A stretch of DNA of 64,000 nt, taken from assembly GCF_004365705.1 (NCBI RefSeq), contig NZ_SOBN01000002.1:558001-622000 (forward strand). The letters run 5' to 3'. Positions 33,901-47,390 of the stretch are shown here, in pieces (positions within the stretch are counted from its first letter, which is position 1; each line of letters opens with the position of its first letter). This stretch comes from Streptomyces sp. 846.5. GTDB taxonomy: Bacteria > Actinomycetota > Actinomycetes > Streptomycetales > Streptomycetaceae. The notes under the pieces were generated by a model. That model saw nothing but the letters and a program-made list of their open reading frames with translations. It searched no databases and was not told where the DNA came from. The position numbers and the translations under genes were made by a program.

Positions 33901-36900
33901 GCTCTCTGCGACCCGACGGAACTCCGCCAGCATCGGCTCCATCAGCGGCGAGTGGAAGGCATGGCTCACCCGCAGCCGGGTCACCTTGCGACGCAGCTCC
34001 CGGAAGCTCGCGGCGACCGCCTCGACCGCAGCCTCGTCACCCGAGATCACCGTCGCGTCGGGGCCGTTGACCGCAGCGATGCCGACCTGGCCCGCAAGAC
34101 CCCCAAGACTCTCCGCCACCTCCGCCTCAGAGGCCTGGAGCGCCACCATCGCCCCGCCGCTCGGCAGCGCCTGCATCAGCCGGCCCCGCGCCGCCACCAG
34201 GCGACAGGCGTCGGCCAGCGACAGGACACCGGCCAGATGCGCGGCGGCCAGCTCGCCGATCGAGTGACCCACCAGGAAGTCGGGCCGCATGCCCCACGAC
34301 TCGACCAGCCGGAACAGCGCCACCTCGATCGCGAACAGGGCGGGCTGGGAGTAGCCGGTCGCGTTCAGCAACTCGGCGTCGTCACCGAAGACCACGTCCC
34401 GCAGCGGGCGCTCCAACTCCGGATCCACCTGGGCGCACACGGCGTCGAAGGCCTCCGCGAACACCTCGAACGCCGCATACAGCTCCCGGCCCATGCCGGG
34501 CCGCTGGGAGCCCTGGCCGGCGCAGAGGAACGCCGTCCGGCCCTCGGAGCCGACAGCGCCTGTCAGCACCTGCGCCGAGAACGAGTCCGTTGCCAGTGCA
34601 CGCAGTCCGCGCAGCAGCTCGTCCCGGTCCTCGCCGAGCACCACCGCGCGGTGGTCGAACGCCGACCGGGTCGTGGCCAGGGAGACGCCGACATCGCGGG
34701 GAACGAGCTCGGGGCGCTGCTCCAGGTGGGACAGCAGCCGCTCGGCCTGGTCGCGGAGGGCGGGGCCGGTCATGGCTGCGAGCACCCAGGGAACCATGCC
34801 CTCGGCCGGTGCGGCAGCGCTCGATTCCGAAGCCTCGACAACGGGCGCCTGCTCCAGGACGACGTGCGCATTGGTGCCGGACATGCCGAAGGCCGACACT
34901 CCGGCCCGGCGCGGGCGATCCTGCTCGGGCCAGTCCCGCTGCTCGGTCAGCAGCCGCACCTCACCGGCCGACCAGTCCACATGCGTGGACGGCTCAGTCA
35001 CGTGCAGGGTGGACGGAAGCACGCCGTGCCGCATCGCCAGCACCATCTTGATCACACCGGCCACGCCCGCGGCCGCCTGGGTGTGACCGATGTTCGACTT
35101 CACCGAACCGAGCCACAACGGCCGGTCCGCCGACCGCCCCTGGCCGTAGGTGGCCAGCAGCGCCTGCGCCTCGATCGGGTCGCCCAGGGTGGTCCCGGTG
35201 CCGTGCGCCTCGACCGTGTCCACGTCCGCCGCCGACAGCCCGGCGCCGGCCAGCGCCTGACGGATCACCCGCTGCTGCGAGGGGCCGTTGGGCGCGGTCA
35301 GGCCGTTCGACGCGCCGTCCTGGTTCACCGCGCTGCCCGCGACGACCGCCAGCACCGGATGCCCGTTGCGCCGCGCGGCCGACAGCCGCTCCAGCACGAG
35401 CACGCCGGCGCCTTCGCCCCAGCCGGTGCCGTCGGCGGTCTCCGAGAAGGCCTTGCAGCGGCCGTCCTCGGCCAACCCGCGCTGGCGGCTGAACTCCTGG
35501 AACGCGCCCGGCGTCGACATGATCGTGACACCGGCGGCCAGCGCGAGGTCGCACTCACCCGCGTGCATCGCCTGCACCGCCAGGTGCAGCGCCACCAGCG
35601 ACGACGAACACGCCGTGTCCACCGTCACCGCCGGACCCTCCAGGCCCAGGGTGTAGGCGATCCGGCCGGAGATGACGGCCGCCGCGTTGCCCGTGCCGAC
35701 GTAGCCGTCGGTGCCCTCGGGCGTGCTGAGGAGCAGCCCGGGGTAGTCCTGACCGTTGGAGCCGACGAACACACCGGTCCGGCCGCCGCGCAGGGACCAC
35801 GGGTCGATCCCGGCCCGCTCGAAGGCCTCCCAGGACGTCTCCAGCAACAGCCGCTGCTGCGGGTCCAGGGCGACAGCCTCACGCGGCGAGATGCCGAAGA
35901 AGGCCGGATCGAACCCGGCCACCCCGCTGACGAAGCCGCCGTGGCGGGAGTAGCTGGTGCCTGCCCGGCCCGGCTCGGGGTCGTACAGGGCGTCGAGGTC
36001 CCAGCCGCGATCGTCCGGGAACTCCGAGATGGCGTCCCTTCCCTCGACCACCAACTGCCAGAGGTCTTCCGGCGTGCTGACGTCACCCGGGAGGCGGCAG
36101 CCCATCCCGACGATCACGATCGGATCGTCCGCGACACCCGGGGCCACCAGGCTTGTCCCGGCCGCGCCCTGCTCCGGCTCGGCCCCGCCGAACAACTCCT
36201 CGTGCAGGAGGGCGACCAGCTCCACCGGCGTCGGGTAGTCGAACACCAGCGTCGCGGGCAGCCGCAGGCCGGTCTCCACCTGCAGCCGGTTGCGCAGTTC
36301 CACGGCCGTCAGCGAGTCGAAGCCGGAGTCCCGGAACGCCCGCCGGGTCTCCAGCATCCCGGCGTTCGCGAACCCCAGGACTCCGGCAGCCTCGGTCCGC
36401 ACCAGTTCCAGCAGCGCCCGCTCGCGGTCGCCGGCCGGCCGTGGGGCCAGCCGCTCGCGCAGTCCGGACGAGGACGGGAGCGGGACCGAAGTGCCGCCGT
36501 TCTCCAGTGCGGCCCGCGCCTCCGGAAGGTCCCCGAGCAGGGCGCTGGGCCTGGTACTGGTGAAGCCGGGGGCGAAGCGGGCCCAGTCCACGTCGGCGAC
36601 GACCGTCGTCGGGTCGCCCGCGCTCAGGACCTGCCGCAGTGCGGCCAGTGCCGCCGACGGCTCCAGCGTGAGCAGGCCGCGGCGGCGCAGGTACTCCTCC
36701 GCGCCGTCCTCGGCGGCCATCCCGCCCTGGCCCCAGGGCCCCCAGGCCACTGCCTGGCCCGCCAGCCCGCGGGCGCGGCGCCGCTCGGCCATGGCGTCGA
36801 GGTAGGCGTTGGCGGCGCAGTAGCCGGCCTGGCCGCCGCTGCCCCAGACGCCCGCGATGGAGGAGAAGAGCAAAAACGCGTCCAGCGGCCGGTCGCCGAG

Positions 36901-39900
36901 CAGCGCGTCCAGGTTGGCCGCGCCGGACAGCTTGGCCGCCAGCACGGCGCCGAAGCGGTCGGCGTCGAGGCCGGCGAAGGGCACCGTGTCGGTGACCCCG
37001 GCCGCGTGGACGACCGCGTCCACCGGATGCTCCGTCAGCAGCGCCCGCAGCGCCTCCCGATCGGCGACGTCGCAGGCGGCGACGGTCACCCGGGCGCCCA
37101 GCACGGCCAGTTCCGCCGAGAGTTCGGCCGCGCCCGGTGCCTCCGGGCCGCGGCGTCCGGTCAGCACCAGGTGCTCCGCGCCCTGTTCGGCCGCCCAGCG
37201 GGCGACATGGGCTCCCAGAGCGCCAGTACCGCCGGTGATCAGCACCGTGCCGCGAGGCTGCCAGCCCGGCCCGGCCGGTTCCGGGCCTTCGGCGTGCACC
37301 AGCCGGCGCGCGTACGCACCCGAGCCGCGCACCGCGACCTGGTCCTCACCGCCGTCGGCCAGCAGTGCGACCAGCCGTGCGGCCGCGCGGCGGTCGACCT
37401 GCTCGGGGAGGTCCAGCAGACCACCCCAGCGGTCGGAGAGTTCCAGAGCCGCCACCCGGCCCAGACCCCAGACGGCGGCCTGGAGCGGATCCGGTGCGCC
37501 GTCCGACCGACCGGTGGACACCGCACCGCGGGTTCCGATCCATAGCGGAGCCGCCACACCGGCGTCGCCCAGCGCCTGGATCAGCTGCACGGAGCGGAAG
37601 AGGTCATCGGTCACGGCGAGCAGCGAGAGCACGCCCGCGAACTCGCCCAGCGCGCCGATGCCCTCAGCGCACCGGGCCCGGTCCGTGTCCGGTGTCCACT
37701 CCAGTACCGTCGGCTCGATGCCGTGCGCCGACAGTCCGTCCAGCACCGAGGCGACCCAGGGGTCCTGGGCCGTGCCCTCGCGCAGCACCACCAGCCAGCG
37801 CCCGTGCACCGCCGCCTCGGGCAGCGCCGTGAGCGGCTCCCAGGTCACCCGGTAGCGCAGCCGGTCCAGGCGCTCCTGCTCGCGCCGTCCGCGCCGCCAT
37901 GAGGACAGGGCCGGCACCAGGGTGCGCAGGGACTCCTGGTCCACCGCGAGGAAGTCGGCGAGCGAGGCCAGGTCCTCCCCCTCGACGGCGTCCCAGAAGC
38001 GGGCGTCCGCCGGGTCGGTTCCGCTCGGCAGGGCGGTCTGCGCGGCGGCCGTAGGCGCCAACCAGAACGGCTCGCGCTGGAACGCATACGTCGGCAGAGC
38101 GACCCGGCCCGCGCCGGTACCCGCGAACAGGGCGGTCCAGTCCACCCGACCGCCGCAGCTGAAGTACCCGGACACGGCCGCGAGCAGCGCGCCCGCCTCG
38201 GGGCGGTCCCTGCGCAGCGAGGGGACCAGCAGCAGCTCGTCGCCCTCGACGCAGCCCTGCGCCATCGCCGTCAGTGTGCCGTCGGGGCCCAGCTCCAGGA
38301 ACCGGCTGACCTTGAGTGCCTCCAGCCGCCGCAGCCCGTCAACGAACCGGACCGGCTGCCGAACGTGCGCGACCCAGTAGCCGGGGGTGGTGAGCTCCCC
38401 CGGCTCGGCGAGCCGGCCGGTGACGTTGGAGACGACCGCCAGGCGCGGCTCGTGGTAGGTGATGCCCTCCGCCACCAGGCGGAACTCCTGCAGGATCGGA
38501 TCCATCAGCGGGGAGTGGAAGGCATGGCTGACCCGCAGCCGGGTCGTCTTCCGCCCCATCGCGCGAACCTGCTCGGCCACCCGTTCGACCGCGTGGTCCG
38601 CACCGGAGATCACTGTCGACCGGGGCCCGTTGACGGCCGCGATCCCGACCTGGTCCACGCGCCCCTGCAGCAGCGGCAGTACCTCCGCTTCGGAGGCCTG
38701 CAGCGTCGCCATCGCCCCGCCGCTGGGCAGCGCCTGCATCAACCGGCCCCGGGCGGCGACCAGTCGGCAGGCGTCCGGCAGGGACCAGACCCCCGCCGCA
38801 CAGGCCGCGGCCAGTTCGCCGACCGAATGACCCATCAGGTACTTGGGCTTGACGCCCCAGGACTCCAGCAGTCGGAACAGCGCCACCTCGACGGCGAACA
38901 ACGCCGCCTGGGCGTAGCCGGTTTCGTTGAGCAGCTCGGCGTCCTCGCCGAACACCACCTCGCGCAGCGGTCGCGGCAGTTCGCCGTCGAAGTGGCCGCA
39001 GATCTCGTCGAAGACCGTGGCGAACATCGGGAACCCCGCATACAACTCCCGGCCCATGCCCAGCCGCTGGGACCCCTGGCCGGTGAACAGGAAGGCGGTG
39101 GCACCGCGGACGGTGCGCCCGCGCACGGCCGCCGGGTCGGCGCAGCCCTCGGCCAGCGCGGTGAGCCCGCGCACGGCCGACTCCTGATCGTGCGTCAGGA
39201 CGACACCCCGGTACTCCAGCGCGGCCCGGGTGGTGGCCAGCGAGTAGCCGACGTCGGCCGGTTCGGCCTGCTCGCCGTCGCGCAGCCGGGACAGCAGTCG
39301 GGCGGCCTGCGCCCGCAGCGCATCCTCGCTGCGGGCGGTGACCACCCAGGGGACGACGGGCAGCGCGAGCGGCGGGGGGATGTCCTCGGCGCCCTCGGCG
39401 GCCTGTTCCTCGGCCGGCACCGGCGCCTGCTCGATGATCACGTGCGCGTTGGTGCCGCTGATGCCGAACGAGGAGACCGCCGCCCGGCGGGGTCGGTCGG
39501 TCGGTGGCCAGTCGATCTTGTCGGTGAGCAGCCGAACCGCCCCGACCGTCCAGTCGATATGCCGCGACGGCTCGGTGACGTGCAGGGTCTGCGGCAGGAC
39601 GCCGTGGCGCATGGCCATGACCATCTTGATGATGCTGCCGACGCCCGCCGCGGACTGCGAGTGCCCGATGTTCGACTTCAGCGACCCCAACCAGAGCGGG
39701 CGGTCCTCGTCGTGCTCCTTGCCGTAGGTGGCGAGCAGCGCTTGCGCCTCGATCGGGTCGCCGAGGGAGGTGCCGGTGCCGTGCGCGTCCACCGCGTCCA
39801 CATCGGACGCGGTGAGGCCGGCGTTGGTGAGGGCGGTGCGGATGACCCGCTGCTGGGAGGGGCCGTTGGGCGCGCTCAGGCCGTTGCTGGCGCCGTCCGA

Positions 39901-40812
39901 GTTGATGGCCGTGCCGCGGATCACCGCGAGCACGGGGTGGCCCAGGCGCTGCGCGTCGGAGAGCCGCTCGACCAGCAGCATGCCGATGCCCTCGGACCAG
40001 CCGGTGCCGTCGGCGTCGTCGGAGAAGGCCTTGCAGCGGCCGTCGGCCGCGAGCCCACGCTGCCGGCTGAACTCGTAGAACATCGCGGGTGTGCCCATGA
40101 CGGCCGCGCCGCCCGCCAGCGCGAGGTCGCACTCGCGGCGGCGCAGCGACTGACAGGCCCAGTGCAGGGCCACCAGCGACGACGAGCAGGCGGTGTCGAT
40201 GGTGACCGTGGGGCCTTCGAGCCCGAGGGTGTAGGCGATCCGGCCGGAGGCGACCGAGGTGGCGTTGCCGGCCAGCAACAGGCCCTGCACGCCCTCGGGG
40301 AACTCCGACACGCCCGCGCCGTAACCGGAGGTGGCCGCGCCGACGAAGACACCCGCGTTGCTGCCGCGCACCGAGGTGGGGTCGATCCCGGCCCGCTCGA
40401 ACGCCTCCCAGGAGACCTCCAGCAGCATGCGCTGCTGCGGGTCCATCGCCAGCGCCTCTCGCGGCGAGATCCCGAAGAACGCCGGGTCAAAGCGCGAGGC
40501 GTCGTGCAGGAAGCCGCCGCCCTTGGCGTAGAAGGAGCCAGGCTTGTCGGGGTCGGGATCGTAGCCGGCCTCGATGTCCCAGCCGCGGTCCACCGGGAAA
40601 CCGGAGATCGCGTCCTGGCCCTCGTCGACAAGTCGCCAGAGGTCCTCCGGGGAGTTCACATCCCCCGGGTAGCGGCATCCCATCGCCACAATCGCGACGG
40701 GCTCCTGGTCCCTGGTCTCCAGCTCCCGCAACTGCCGCTTCGTCTGCCGCAGTTCACCGGTCACGCGCTTGAGGTAGTCCAGGTACTTGTCGTCGTCTGC
40801 CACAGCCGCCAC
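26143..40812 (-). CDS. Modular PKS gene C: three modules, 4889 aa
   Basis: A penultimate extender protein. Residues 1-40 are a coiled-coil docking segment ([20 protein letters not shown]). C1: KS 42-458, malonyl AT 580-918, KR 942-1372 lacking LDD and with AGVWGSGGQ (A-type pattern), ACP near 1500. C2: KS 1565-1982, malonyl AT 2103-2422, DH 2457-2725 with the catalytic His replaced by Arg, KR near 2918 with LDD, ACP near 3228 (GVDSL). C3: KS 3295-3705, malonyl AT 3816-4155, KR 4182-4628 with LYD, ACP near 4766. The C-terminal docking helices are about 4805-4889 ([12 protein letters not shown]). Three successive beta-hydroxy units are predicted. The GTG start at 40812 has AAGG only two bases upstream, so GTG at 40803 is also possible. 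It is 35 bp after gene B and 60 bp before gene D, one operon. Confidence 0.95.
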   Translation of the reverse strand: MAAVADDDKYLDYLKRVTGELRQTKRQLRELETRDQEPVAIVAMGCRYPGDVNSPEDLWRLVDEGQDAISGFPVDRGWDIEAGYDPDPDKPGSFYAKGGGFLHDASRFDPAFFGISPREALAMDPQQRMLLEVSWEAFERAGIDPTSVRGSNAGVFVGAATSGYGAGVSEFPEGVQGLLLAGNATSVASGRIAYTLGLEGPTVTIDTACSSSLVALHWACQSLRRRECDLALAGGAAVMGTPAMFYEFSRQRGLAADGRCKAFSDDADGTGWSEGIGMLLVERLSDAQRLGHPVLAVIRGTAINSDGASNGLSAPNGPSQQRVIRTALTNAGLTASDVDAVDAHGTGTSLGDPIEAQALLATYGKEHDEDRPLWLGSLKSNIGHSQSAAGVGSIIKMVMAMRHGVLPQTLHVTEPSRHIDWTVGAVRLLTDKIDWPPTDRPRRAAVSSFGISGTNAHVIIEQAPVPAEEQAAEGAEDIPPPLALPVVPWVVTARSEDALRAQAARLLSRLRDGEQAEPADVGYSLATTRAALEYRGVVLTHDQESAVRGLTALAEGCADPAAVRGRTVRGATAFLFTGQGSQRLGMGRELYAGFPMFATVFDEICGHFDGELPRPLREVVFGEDAELLNETGYAQAALFAVEVALFRLLESWGVKPKYLMGHSVGELAAACAAGVWSLPDACRLVAARGRLMQALPSGGAMATLQASEAEVLPLLQGRVDQVGIAAVNGPRSTVISGADHAVERVAEQVRAMGRKTTRLRVSHAFHSPLMDPILQEFRLVAEGITYHEPRLAVVSNVTGRLAEPGELTTPGYWVAHVRQPVRFVDGLRRLEALKVSRFLELGPDGTLTAMAQGCVEGDELLLVPSLRRDRPEAGALLAAVSGYFSCGGRVDWTALFAGTGAGRVALPTYAFQREPFWLAPTAAAQTALPSGTDPADARFWDAVEGEDLASLADFLAVDQESLRTLVPALSSWRRGRREQERLDRLRYRVTWEPLTALPEAAVHGRWLVVLREGTAQDPWVASVLDGLSAHGIEPTVLEWTPDTDRARCAEGIGALGEFAGVLSLLAVTDDLFRSVQLIQALGDAGVAAPLWIGTRGAVSTGRSDGAPDPLQAAVWGLGRVAALELSDRWGGLLDLPEQVDRRAAARLVALLADGGEDQVAVRGSGAYARRLVHAEGPEPAGPGWQPRGTVLITGGTGALGAHVARWAAEQGAEHLVLTGRRGPEAPGAAELSAELAVLGARVTVAACDVADREALRALLTEHPVDAVVHAAGVTDTVPFAGLDADRFGAVLAAKLSGAANLDALLGDRPLDAFLLFSSIAGVWGSGGQAGYCAANAYLDAMAERRRARGLAGQAVAWGPWGQGGMAAEDGAEEYLRRRGLLTLEPSAALAALRQVLSAGDPTTVVADVDWARFAPGFTSTRPSALLGDLPEARAALENGGTSVPLPSSSGLRERLAPRPAGDRERALLELVRTEAAGVLGFANAGMLETRRAFRDSGFDSLTAVELRNRLQVETGLRLPATLVFDYPTPVELVALLHEELFGGAEPEQGAAGTSLVAPGVADDPIVIVGMGCRLPGDVSTPEDLWQLVVEGRDAISEFPDDRGWDLDALYDPEPGRAGTSYSRHGGFVSGVAGFDPAFFGISPREAVALDPQQRLLLETSWEAFERAGIDPWSLRGGRTGVFVGSNGQDYPGLLLSTPEGTDGYVGTGNAAAVISGRIAYTLGLEGPAVTVDTACSSSLVALHLAVQAMHAGECDLALAAGVTIMSTPGAFQEFSRQRGLAEDGRCKAFSETADGTGWGEGAGVLVLERLSAARRNGHPVLAVVAGSAVNQDGASNGLTAPNGPSQQRVIRQALAGAGLSAADVDTVEAHGTGTTLGDPIEAQALLATYGQGRSADRPLWLGSVKSNIGHTQAAAGVAGVIKMVLAMRHGVLPSTLHVTEPSTHVDWSAGEVRLLTEQRDWPEQDRPRRAGVSAFGMSGTNAHVVLEQAPVVEASESSAAAPAEGMVPWVLAAMTGPALRDQAERLLSHLEQRPELVPRDVGVSLATTRSAFDHRAVVLGEDRDELLRGLRALATDSFSAQVLTGAVGSEGRTAFLCAGQGSQRPGMGRELYAAFEVFAEAFDAVCAQVDPELERPLRDVVFGDDAELLNATGYSQPALFAIEVALFRLVESWGMRPDFLVGHSIGELAAAHLAGVLSLADACRLVAARGRLMQALPSGGAMVALQASEAEVAESLGGLAGQVGIAAVNGPDATVISGDEAAVEAVAASFRELRRKVTRLRVSHAFHSPLMEPMLAEFRRVAESVEYHEPRLTVISNVTGLPAAPGELTSPEYWVSHVRQPVRFADGIRTLQAQGVSRFLELGPDGTLTAMARGCLTEPESVLAPALRKDRPELTALLSAVAGLFTHGVDVDWSALLPGARPVDLPTYPFQRRDYWPKFSGAMFGDLGAVGLGSASHPLLGAAVELAEVGGYLFTGRLSLQSHEWLRDRVIAGAVTFPEAGFLELVVRAGDAVGCGQIETLTLEAPLTLPERGAVRLQVVVGGLDDVGHRSVSVHSRADDDAIDELWVRHATGLLSELPAAALEFDAGVWPPEGAEPVPLDDFYERSAQHGHTCGPAFQGLTAMWRAADEEVFATVRLAEAQLADARSYGLHPALLDAALQACSAGAVTSLPVAWGGVSLLASGATELRVRITPQDDDSLALALADGTGRPVAAATSLVLRVASDDERASRVRSRTLFQVNWVPVPLGEAGAQSDWAVVDDVQGLVALAATTEAVSAHVLLRLKPTDGALAEAAHSATGRLLLVLQEWLAQERFESSRLVVVADGAVALDDQVSDPVLSAAWGLVRAARAERPDRFTLLDTDASTASQEALAGALALGEPELALREGAAFVPRLGRVAAEADVPSVLDVDGTVLVTGGTGGLGALVARHLVVEWGVRHLVLASRRGLAAPGAGELASELAALGAEVSVVACDAADRDALAGLLAGVSAGHPLTGVVHTAGVLDDGVVSSLTPERLAAVLRPKVDAAVNLHELTRDLDLSVFALFSSVAGTFGGAGQGNYSAANAFLDGLARVRHGLGLAATSLAWGPWAQGAGMTRELGATDLRRMARGGMLPLTPEQGLAAFEAACRGSEPVVVPIALAHATLRDPQAVAGVPAMLRGLATTSRRRMASSSASTAADSFKDRLDELPPADREPAILDLVRAQTALALGHAGPEAIEPNRDFRGLGVDSLTAIELSLRLNTATGLRLPATLVFDYPSPLALARFVRGELLGDEAAAGSVTVAGAVSSTADEPIAIVGMGLRFPGGVHSPEEFWQLLSGEVDAVSEYPADRGWQSQLGNARIGGGFLYDAAEFDADFFGISPREALAMDPQQRLLLEISWEALERATIDPLSLQGSRTGVFVGTNYQGYGSAAHAVPEDSQGQLMTGHAASVASGRVAYVLGLEGPAVTIDTACSSSLVALHWAAQSLRAGESDLALAGGVTVMATPGAFAEFDRQGGLAGDNRCKAFSDDADGTGWAEGAGMLLLERLSDAERRGHPVLAIVRGSAVNSDGASNGLTAPNGPSQQRVIRTALASGRLSAADVDVVEAHGTGTKLGDPIEAQALLATYGQDRPQEQPLLLGSVKSNIGHTQSAAGAAGVIKMVLAMQHGLLPRTLHVSEPSTHVDWSAGNIRLLTEAVDWPQADRPRRAGISSFGISGTNAHVIIESPTTRPIPVSDEPSHREDAAWPLHGRSAAALADQAKRLRSYLAARPELDLRDVGHSLATTRSVFEHRALLVAEDRAGLLAALSALGRGEESPSLVSGRSGATGRTAFLFSGQGAQRPGMGQELHARFDVFARSFDRTCAELSRHLDQPLRAVVFAAEGSDAAALLDQTAYTQAALFAFEVALYDLVRSWGITPDVLIGHSIGELVAAHVGGVLSLEDACALVAARGRLMQALPRGGAMVALQAAEDEVAPLLTGLEERIGIAAVNGPSAVVVSGDDAEVTRIAEHFAELGRKTRRLRVSHAFHSPHMEAMLSTFEEVARGMRYATPMIPIVSNLTGEPATDEQLRSPEYWVRHVREAVRFCDGIRRLEADGVRTFVELGPDATLTAMALDSLLEAPAEAVAVPVLRRGRPEVRTALLAAGSLYVRGIGVGLSTLNGGPARTVDLPTYAFQRRPFWLEAAQPLPAADPSGSSVDEQFWAAVEREDFSELAARLDIDGDSPLSRLLPALSSWRRRGQAQSAMDSWEYAISWRPVADDPAPALSGTWLLAVSAERVGTPWVSAIVDGVTGQGSQVRLVPVDASSTDRKSLAEQLRSLPGGLGSVGGVLSLLALDEEPTAARSATPGGLAATLALTQALGDLEVGAPLWCATTGAVAVHDGEAVASPVQAAVWGLGRVAALEHPQRWGGLVDLPTELDRRTVTRLCAVLAGRQGEDQVAVRASGVLARRMVRAEQPSAEPGAELPDWRLEGTVLVTGGTGALGARVARWLADRGAQHLVLASRRGETAEGASELKAELTARGVEVTIAACDVADREALAQLLADHPVDAVVHTAGVLYDGLLETLTPERLETVLRPKLAAAAHLDELTRDRELSAFVLFSSFSGTVGSAGQANYAAANAFLDALAQQRRAQGRPATSVAWGPWAGAGMVGDSETEARMRRGGVAPLEPGLAISALERVIARGEAALTIADLDWQRFAPAFTGLRPGPLLADLPEVRELLAARGEAAGAGAATRGGTLRDELAALDAAEQERVLVQLVRTHVAAVLGHSSAEEIEADRAFSELGFDSLMAVELRNRLGVATGLQLPATLLFDHPSARVLARHLRSLVATDQDAGRPVLDALDRLEAALAALGEDGAQQSRIASRLQALAARLHETGAGSGEEAHGVRDLIGSASADDLFDFIDNDLGIS
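30950..36130 (-). other. PKS C module C2: KS-AT(malonyl)-DH(inactive)-KR-ACP
   Basis: KS Cys about 35605; AT GHSIGE about 34255, HAFHS about 33955. The DH reads [14 protein letters not shown], with Arg (codon 33346-33348) where the catalytic His belongs. It also has GHTCGPAF in place of the usual Tyr-Gly-Pro segment. KR GGTGGLG about 32060 with LDD; ACP GVDSL about 31130. It should act as a hydroxyl-forming module. Confidence 0.87.
36150..40690 (-). other. PKS C module C1: KS-AT(malonyl)-KR-ACP
   Basis: KS Cys about 40185, with DAHGTGT instead of the usual EAHGTGT; AT GHSVGE about 38820, HAFHS about 38520; KR GGTGALG about 37220, TDT where others have LDD, and Trp in AGVWG with AGYCAAN. That fits an A-type KR of opposite hydroxyl configuration to its LDD neighbours. 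ACP GFDSL about 36315. Confidence 0.87.
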
Positions 40813-40847
40813 ATCCTTGAGCCGAGCGGTTCCCCGCGTCCGACCGA

Positions 40848-43800
40848 TCAGAGCATTCCGAGTTCTTTGTCAATCAGGTCGAACAGCTCGTCCGCTGTCG
40901 CAACGGAGTCGAGTGCCTCGTCGTCCTTGTCGGGGGCATCGGCACCGTTGCGCTGTTCCTTCCACTTCGCTGTGAGGTGCAGGAGCCGGTCGGTGATCTT
41001 CGAGTACTCCGCCGCACCGACCGCGCCACCGTCAGTGGCAGCGGCGCTCAGCGCGGCCTCCAGCCGGTCCAGCTCGACCAGAAGCGGCAGCGGCCCGGGG
41101 GTTCCGGCGGCGGCTGGGAGCTTGATCTCCCCGAGCAGGTACTCGACCAGCACGATCGGCGTCGGGTAGTCGAACACCAGCGTGGCCGGCAGTCGGAGCT
41201 TGGTCGCAGCGTTGAGGCGGTTGCGCAGCTCGACCGCGGTGAGCGAGTCGAAGCCCAGTTCCTTGAACGCCTGCTCCGGGTCGATGCCCTCGGCCGAGGC
41301 GTGCCCCAGCACCGCCGCCGCCTGACCGCAGACCAGATCGGTCAGCAGCTGCTCGCGGTCGGCTGGAGCCAGCGCGACCAGCCGCTGGCCGAGATCGGCC
41401 TGGCCGCCCGCGGCCCGGGCACCGGTTTCGGCGGTGCGCCGGGTCGGTGTCCGGACCAGGTTGCGCAGCAGCGGCGGCACCGCCTCGGCGTGGGCGCGCA
41501 GCACCGAGACGTCCAGGTTCATCGGCAGCAGGGCGGCCCGGTCCGGGACGGCCGTCGGGTCCAGTGCGGTGCTGTCGAGGAGGCCCAGTCCCTGGTCCGC
41601 GCTGAGCGGCAGCATGCCGCCGCGCCCCATCCGCCGCAGGTCCGCCTCGCTGAGCTCGCTGGTCATCCCGGTGGCCGAGGCCCAGGCGCCCCAGCCGAGG
41701 GAGGTGGCCGGCAGGCCCAGGCCGCGCCGGACCTGGGCGAAGCCGTCCAGGAAGGCGTTGGCCGCCGAGTAGTTGCCCTGGCCGGCGCTGCCGAAGGTGC
41801 CCGCGACGGAGGAGAACAGCACGAAGGCGGCCAGATCCAGACCCTGCGTCAGTTCGTGCAGGTTGACCGCCGCGTCCGCCTTGGGACGCAGCACCGCGGA
41901 CATCCGCTCCGGGGTGAGCGAGGACAGCACGCCGTCATCCAGGACACCCGCCGTGTGGACGACCGCGGTGAGCGGGTGCTCGGCCGGGATCGCGCCGAGC
42001 AGTTCGGCCAGCGACTCGCGGTCGGCCGCGTCGCAGGCGACGACGGTGACCTCGGTGCCCCGCCCGGACAGCTCCTCGACCAGGGCTCCCACCCCGGGTG
42101 AGTCCCAGCCGCGACGGCTGGCGAGCACCAGGTGGCCGACGCCGCGCTCGGTGGCCAGATGCCGGGCCACCAATGCGCCCAGACCCCCGGTACCGCCGGT
42201 GACCAGGACGGTTCCGTCGGTGCGCAGCGGGGTCGGGACGGTCAGCACCACCTTGCCGATGTTCTTGGCCTGGCTCAGGTAGCGGAAAGCCTCCGGCGCC
42301 TGCCGGACGTCCCACACCGTCACCGGGGACGGGTTGAGCGCACCGGACTCGAACAGCCGCACCAGCGCGGCCAGCATCTCGCCGATCCGCTCGGGCCCGG
42401 CCTCCCACAGGTCGAACGCCCGGTACTTCACGCCGGCGTGCTCCTGTACGACGGCCGCCGGCTCGCGGACATCGGTCTTGCCCATCTCCAGGAACCGGCC
42501 GCCGCGCGGCAGCAGCCGCAGCGAGGCGTCGACGAACTCGCCCGCCAGCGAGTCCAGGACGACGTCCACGCCGTCGTCGTCAGTGGCCGCGCCGAAGGCG
42601 AACTCGAAGCCGAGGTCTCGGGAGGAGGCGATGTGGTCGTCGTCCAGGCCAAGCCTGCGCAGCGCCGGCCACTTGGCCGCGCTGGCCGTGCCGAACACCT
42701 CCGCGCCCAGGTGGCGGGCGAGTTGGACCGCCGCCATGCCGACGCCGCCGGCCGCCGCGTGCACCAGGACCTTCTCGCCGGAGCGGAGTCTGCCCAGGTC
42801 CACCAGCGCGTAGTAGGCGGTCAGGAAGACGATCGGCACGGACGCCGCCTGGGCGAAGGACCAACCGGACGGGACGCGCACCACGGTTCGTGCGTCGGCG
42901 ATCGCGAGCGGACCGAAGGCGCCGAAGAACATGCCCATCACCCGGTCGCCGACCGCCAGCCCCGCCACGCCCGGACCGACCTCGGTGATCACGCCCGCGC
43001 CCTCGCCGCCGAGCAGGCCGGCCTCGCCCGGATACATGCCCAGCGCGTTCAGCACGTCGCGGAAGTTGAGGCCCGCGGCGCGGACCGAGACCCGCACCTG
43101 ACCTGCCGTCAGCTCGCTTACCGCGTCCGGGCACTCGACCAGGGCCAGGCCCTCCAGGGTGCCCATCTCGGCGATGTCCAGCCGCCAGGCGGCGGCGTCC
43201 CCGGGGAGCGGGAGGGCGGCCGAGCGGGTGGCCACCCGTCCCAGGCGCGGGACGTAGGCGACTCCCTGACGAACCGCCAGCTCCGGTTCCCCGGAGGCCA
43301 CGGCATCGGCGACGGTGTCCCAGGATTCGGCCGCCCCGTCCACATCCAGCAGCACGAACCGGCCTGGGTTCTCGACCAGCGCCGCCCGCACCAGGCCCCA
43401 GACGGCCGACAGCGCCGGATCCGGCGACCGCTGGTCCCCTGTCACCGCGCCACGGGTCAGCAGCACCAGCCTCGCCGTCTCGAAGGCGGGCTCGGCCAGC
43501 CACTTCTGCAGCACCTCCAGGACTCGGCCGGTCACCTCGTGGGTGGCCGCGACCAGGTCCTCGCCAGTTTGTTTCCGATCACTGGAGCCCTTCACATCGC
43601 AGCGGAACAGCACCGCCTCGGGCAGGTCGGCGCCCAGACCGACGAGTTCGGACAGGTCGGTGCAGGGGGAGACGGTGACGCGCCCGCTGCTCAGATCGAC
43701 GGCCAGGGTGTGGGCGTCCTCACCCACCACGGCCCAGTGGGCGGTCCCGCTCTGCGGCAGCTCCGCCACCAGGGCCTGGACCCAGTCCAGTTGGAACAGC

Positions 43801-46800
43801 GACTCGCGGAAGGCGGACTCGCCGGCGCTGCTGATCAGCTCGCCGGAGACCTGGCGCAGCTGCAGCGAGGTGATCGAGGCGACCGAGAGTCCGGCCGGAT
43901 CCGCCAGCTCCAGCGACACCGCCTCCGGCCCGGACTGGACCAGCCGCAGCCGCAAGGCGCGTGCGCCCGAGGCCCGCAGCGAGACGCCGTTCCAGGAGAA
44001 CGGCAGCCGTCCGTGGCCGGTGTCAGCCATGGAGACGAACATCATCGCGTGCAGTCCGGAGTCGAGTAGCGCCGGGTGGATGCCGAACGAGCCCGCGAGC
44101 GCCTCGTGTTCCTCCGGGAGGCCGACCTCGGCGAAGATCTCGTCACCGCGCTGCCAGACCGCCTGCAGGCCCTGGAACACCGGGCCGTAGGCGAAGCCCT
44201 GCTCCGCGAAGCGCTCGTAGAAGCCGTCGACCCCGAGCACCACCGCGTCGCGCGGCGGCCAGACCGCGAAATCGAAGGGCTGCTCGGTGGGTGCGGAGCC
44301 GCGAGCCGCGAGCGAGCCGCTGGCGTTGAGGATCCACGGCTGCTCGTCCGGGGCGTCCTGCGGACGCGAATACACGTCCAGGGTCCGGTGACCGGAGTCG
44401 TCCGGCGCGCTCACGACGACCTGCAGCCGCACGCCGCCGCGCTCGGGCACCACCAGCGGTGCAGCGATGGTCAGTTCCTCCACCCCGCCGCAGCCCGCCT
44501 CGTCGGCGGCCCGCAGGCCGAGCTCCAGGAAGCCGGTGCCGGGGAAGAGCACCGTCCCGCTGACCGCATGGTCACGCAGCCACGGGTGCGACTGCAGCGA
44601 CAGCCGACCGGTGAACAGGAACTCGTCGGTCCCGGCGACCTGGACGGCGGTGCTGAGCAGCGGGTGCTCGGCAGAGGCGAGGCCGGCCGAACCGAGGTCC
44701 CCGAGCCTCGCGTTGGTGTTGGTGAAGCGCGGCCAGTAGCTCTTGCGCTGGAAGGCGTAGGTGGGGAGCGCGACGCGTCCGGCGCCGGGGAAGAGGGCCG
44801 CCCAGTCGACGTCGACGCCGTGGGTGAACAGCCCGGCCATGGCCGTGAGCAGCGCGGTCAGCTCCGGGCGGTCCTTGCGCAGGGCCGGGACCAGCAGGGC
44901 GTCGTCGTCAGCCAGGCAGCCCAGGGCCATCGCGGTCAGCGTGCCGTCGGGGCCCAGCTCCAGGAAGCGGGTGACCTTGTGCTGCTCCAACCAGCGCACC
45001 CCGTCGGCGAATCGGACCGCCTCCCGGACATGTCCCACCCAGTACTCGGGCGACATCAGCTGCTCGGCAGTGGCCAGTTCACCGGTGACGTTGGAGACCA
45101 CGGCGAGACGCGGGCGCTCGTAGGCGATGCTCTGCGCCACCTGCCGGAACTCCGCCAGCATCGGCTCCATCAGCGGGGAGTGGAAGGCATGACTGACGCG
45201 CAGTCGGGTCGCCTTCCGGCCCATGCCTCGGATCTGTTCGGCGATCTCGTCGACCGCGGCCTCAACACCCGAGACCACGACGGCGTTCGTGCCGTTGACG
45301 GCCGCGATACCAACATCGTCGCCCAGGAGCTGCAGAATCTCTGCCTCGGATGCCTGGAGGGCCGCCATCGCACCGCCGGCCGGCAGTGCCTGCATCAGCC
45401 GTCCGCGCGCCGCGACCAGGCGGCAGGCATCCTCCAGTGTCAGCACGCCCGCCACATGGGCTGCGGCCAGTTCGCCGATGGAGTGGCCGACCAGGTAGTC
45501 CGGGGTGATCCCCCAGGACTCGACCAGCCGGAACAGCGCCACCTCGACCGCGAACAGCGCCGGTTGCGCGAACGCGGTGCTGTTCAGCGCCTCGGCGTCC
45601 GCGCCGAACACCACCTCCCGCAGTGGAGTGTCGACCAGCGCGCAGACCGCGTCGAAGGCCTCGGCGAACACCGGGAACGCCTCATACAGCTCCCGGCCCA
45701 TCCCCAGCCGCTGTGAGCCCTGCCCCGCGAACAGGAACGCCGTGCGGCCCTCGCGTCTGGCCAGCCCGGACACCACGTTCGATGCGCTCTCGCCGCCCGC
45801 CAACGCGGCAAGTCCGCCCAGCAGTTCGACCCGGTCCGCACCAAGCACCACGGCCCGGTGGTCGAACACCGACCGCGAGGTCACCAGCGAGGCGCCGATG
45901 TCGTGCAGCGCAGGGCCCTCGTCGCCGACCGCGAACCCGGACAGCCGCTCGGCCTGGCCACGCATGGCAGCGGCGGTCTTGCCACTGACCACCCAGGGCA
46001 CCACGCCCACCGGGGTTCCGACGGAGGTCATCCGCTCCACGCCGTTCTCCTCGGTCTCCGCTGCCTCCTGTGCACGGTGCTCCTGATCCTCCGCACGGGG
46101 CGGCTCCTCCAGGATGGTGTGCGCGTTGGTACCGCTGATCCCGAAGGAGGAGATGCCCGCGCGGCGCGGACGGCCCTCGTCCGCAGGCCATTCACGCTTC
46201 TCGGTGAGCAGTTCCACCGCGCCGACCGACCAGTCCACGTGCGAGGACGGGGCGTCGATGTGGAGGGTCTGCGGCAACACACCGTGGCGCATCGCCAGCA
46301 CCATCTTGATCAGCCCGGCCGCGCCGGCCGCCGCCTGAGTGTGACCGATGTTCGACTTCACCGAACCCAGCCACAACGGCCGATCCGCAGGCCGGTCCTG
46401 ACCGTAGGTGGCCAGCAACGCCTGCGCCTCGATCGGGTCACCCAGCGTCGTGCCCGTGCCGTGCGCCTCCACCACGTCCACATCGGACGCCGAGAGCCCC
46501 GCACCCGCCAGAGCCTGCCGGATCACCCGCTGCTGCGAGGGGCCGTTCGGGGCGGTCAGACCGTTCGACGCACCGTCCTGGTTCACCGCGGACCCGGCGA
46601 CGACCGCCAGCACCGCATGCCCGTTGCGCCGCGCGTCCGACAACCGCTCGACCAGCAGCATCCCCGCACCCTCTGAGAAACCCGCACCGTCCGCCTGGTC
46701 CGCGAACGCCTTGCACCGACCATCGGCCGCCAACCCGCGCTGACGACTGAAGTCCAGGAACAGACCCGGCGTCGACATCACCGTCACACCACCCGCCAAC

Positions 46801-47390
46801 GCGAGGTCGCACTCACCCGAACGCAGCGCCTGCACCGCCAGATGCAGCGCCACCAGCGCCGACGAACACGCCGTATCCACCGTCACCGCCGGCCCCTCCA
46901 ACCCGAAGGTGTAGGAGACACGGCCGGAGACGACGCTGGCGGCGTTGCCCGTCCCGATGTAGCCCTCGTAGTCCTCGCCCGAGGCGACCAGCAGGCCGGG
47001 GTAGTCCTGGCCGTTGGTGCCGGCGAACACCCCGGTGCGGCTGCCGCGCAGCGAGACCGGGTCGATACCCGCCCGCTCGAACGCCTCCCACGAGGTCTCC
47101 AGCAGCAACCGCTGCTGCGGATCCATCGCCACCGCCTCGCGTGGCGAGATCCCGAAGAACGCCGGGTCGAACTGGTCGACGTCGGCGATGAAACCGCCCT
47201 CGTTGGCGTAGGAGGTGCCGGGGTGGTCCGGATCCGGGTGGTAGATCGCCTCAAGGTCCCAGCCACGGTCGGTCGGGAACGGGGCGACGGCGTCGCCGCC
47301 GCTGTCCAGCAGCTGCCACAGCTGCTCCGGGGTGCGCACGTCGCCGGGGAAGCGGCAGCTCATCGCCACGATCGCGATCGGGTCGTCGTC
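40848..47390 (-). other. PKS B module Me: KS-AT(malonyl)-DH-ER-KR-ACP with C-terminal docking domain
   Basis: KS Cys about 46865 in TACSSA; AT GHSIGE about 45475, HAFHS about 45185; [12 protein letters not shown] about 44568; ER about 43140-42220 with AAAGGVG; KR GGTGGLG about 42195 with LDD and [15 protein letters not shown] about 41245; docking helices to 40851. Fully reducing; predicted saturated unit. Confidence 0.88.
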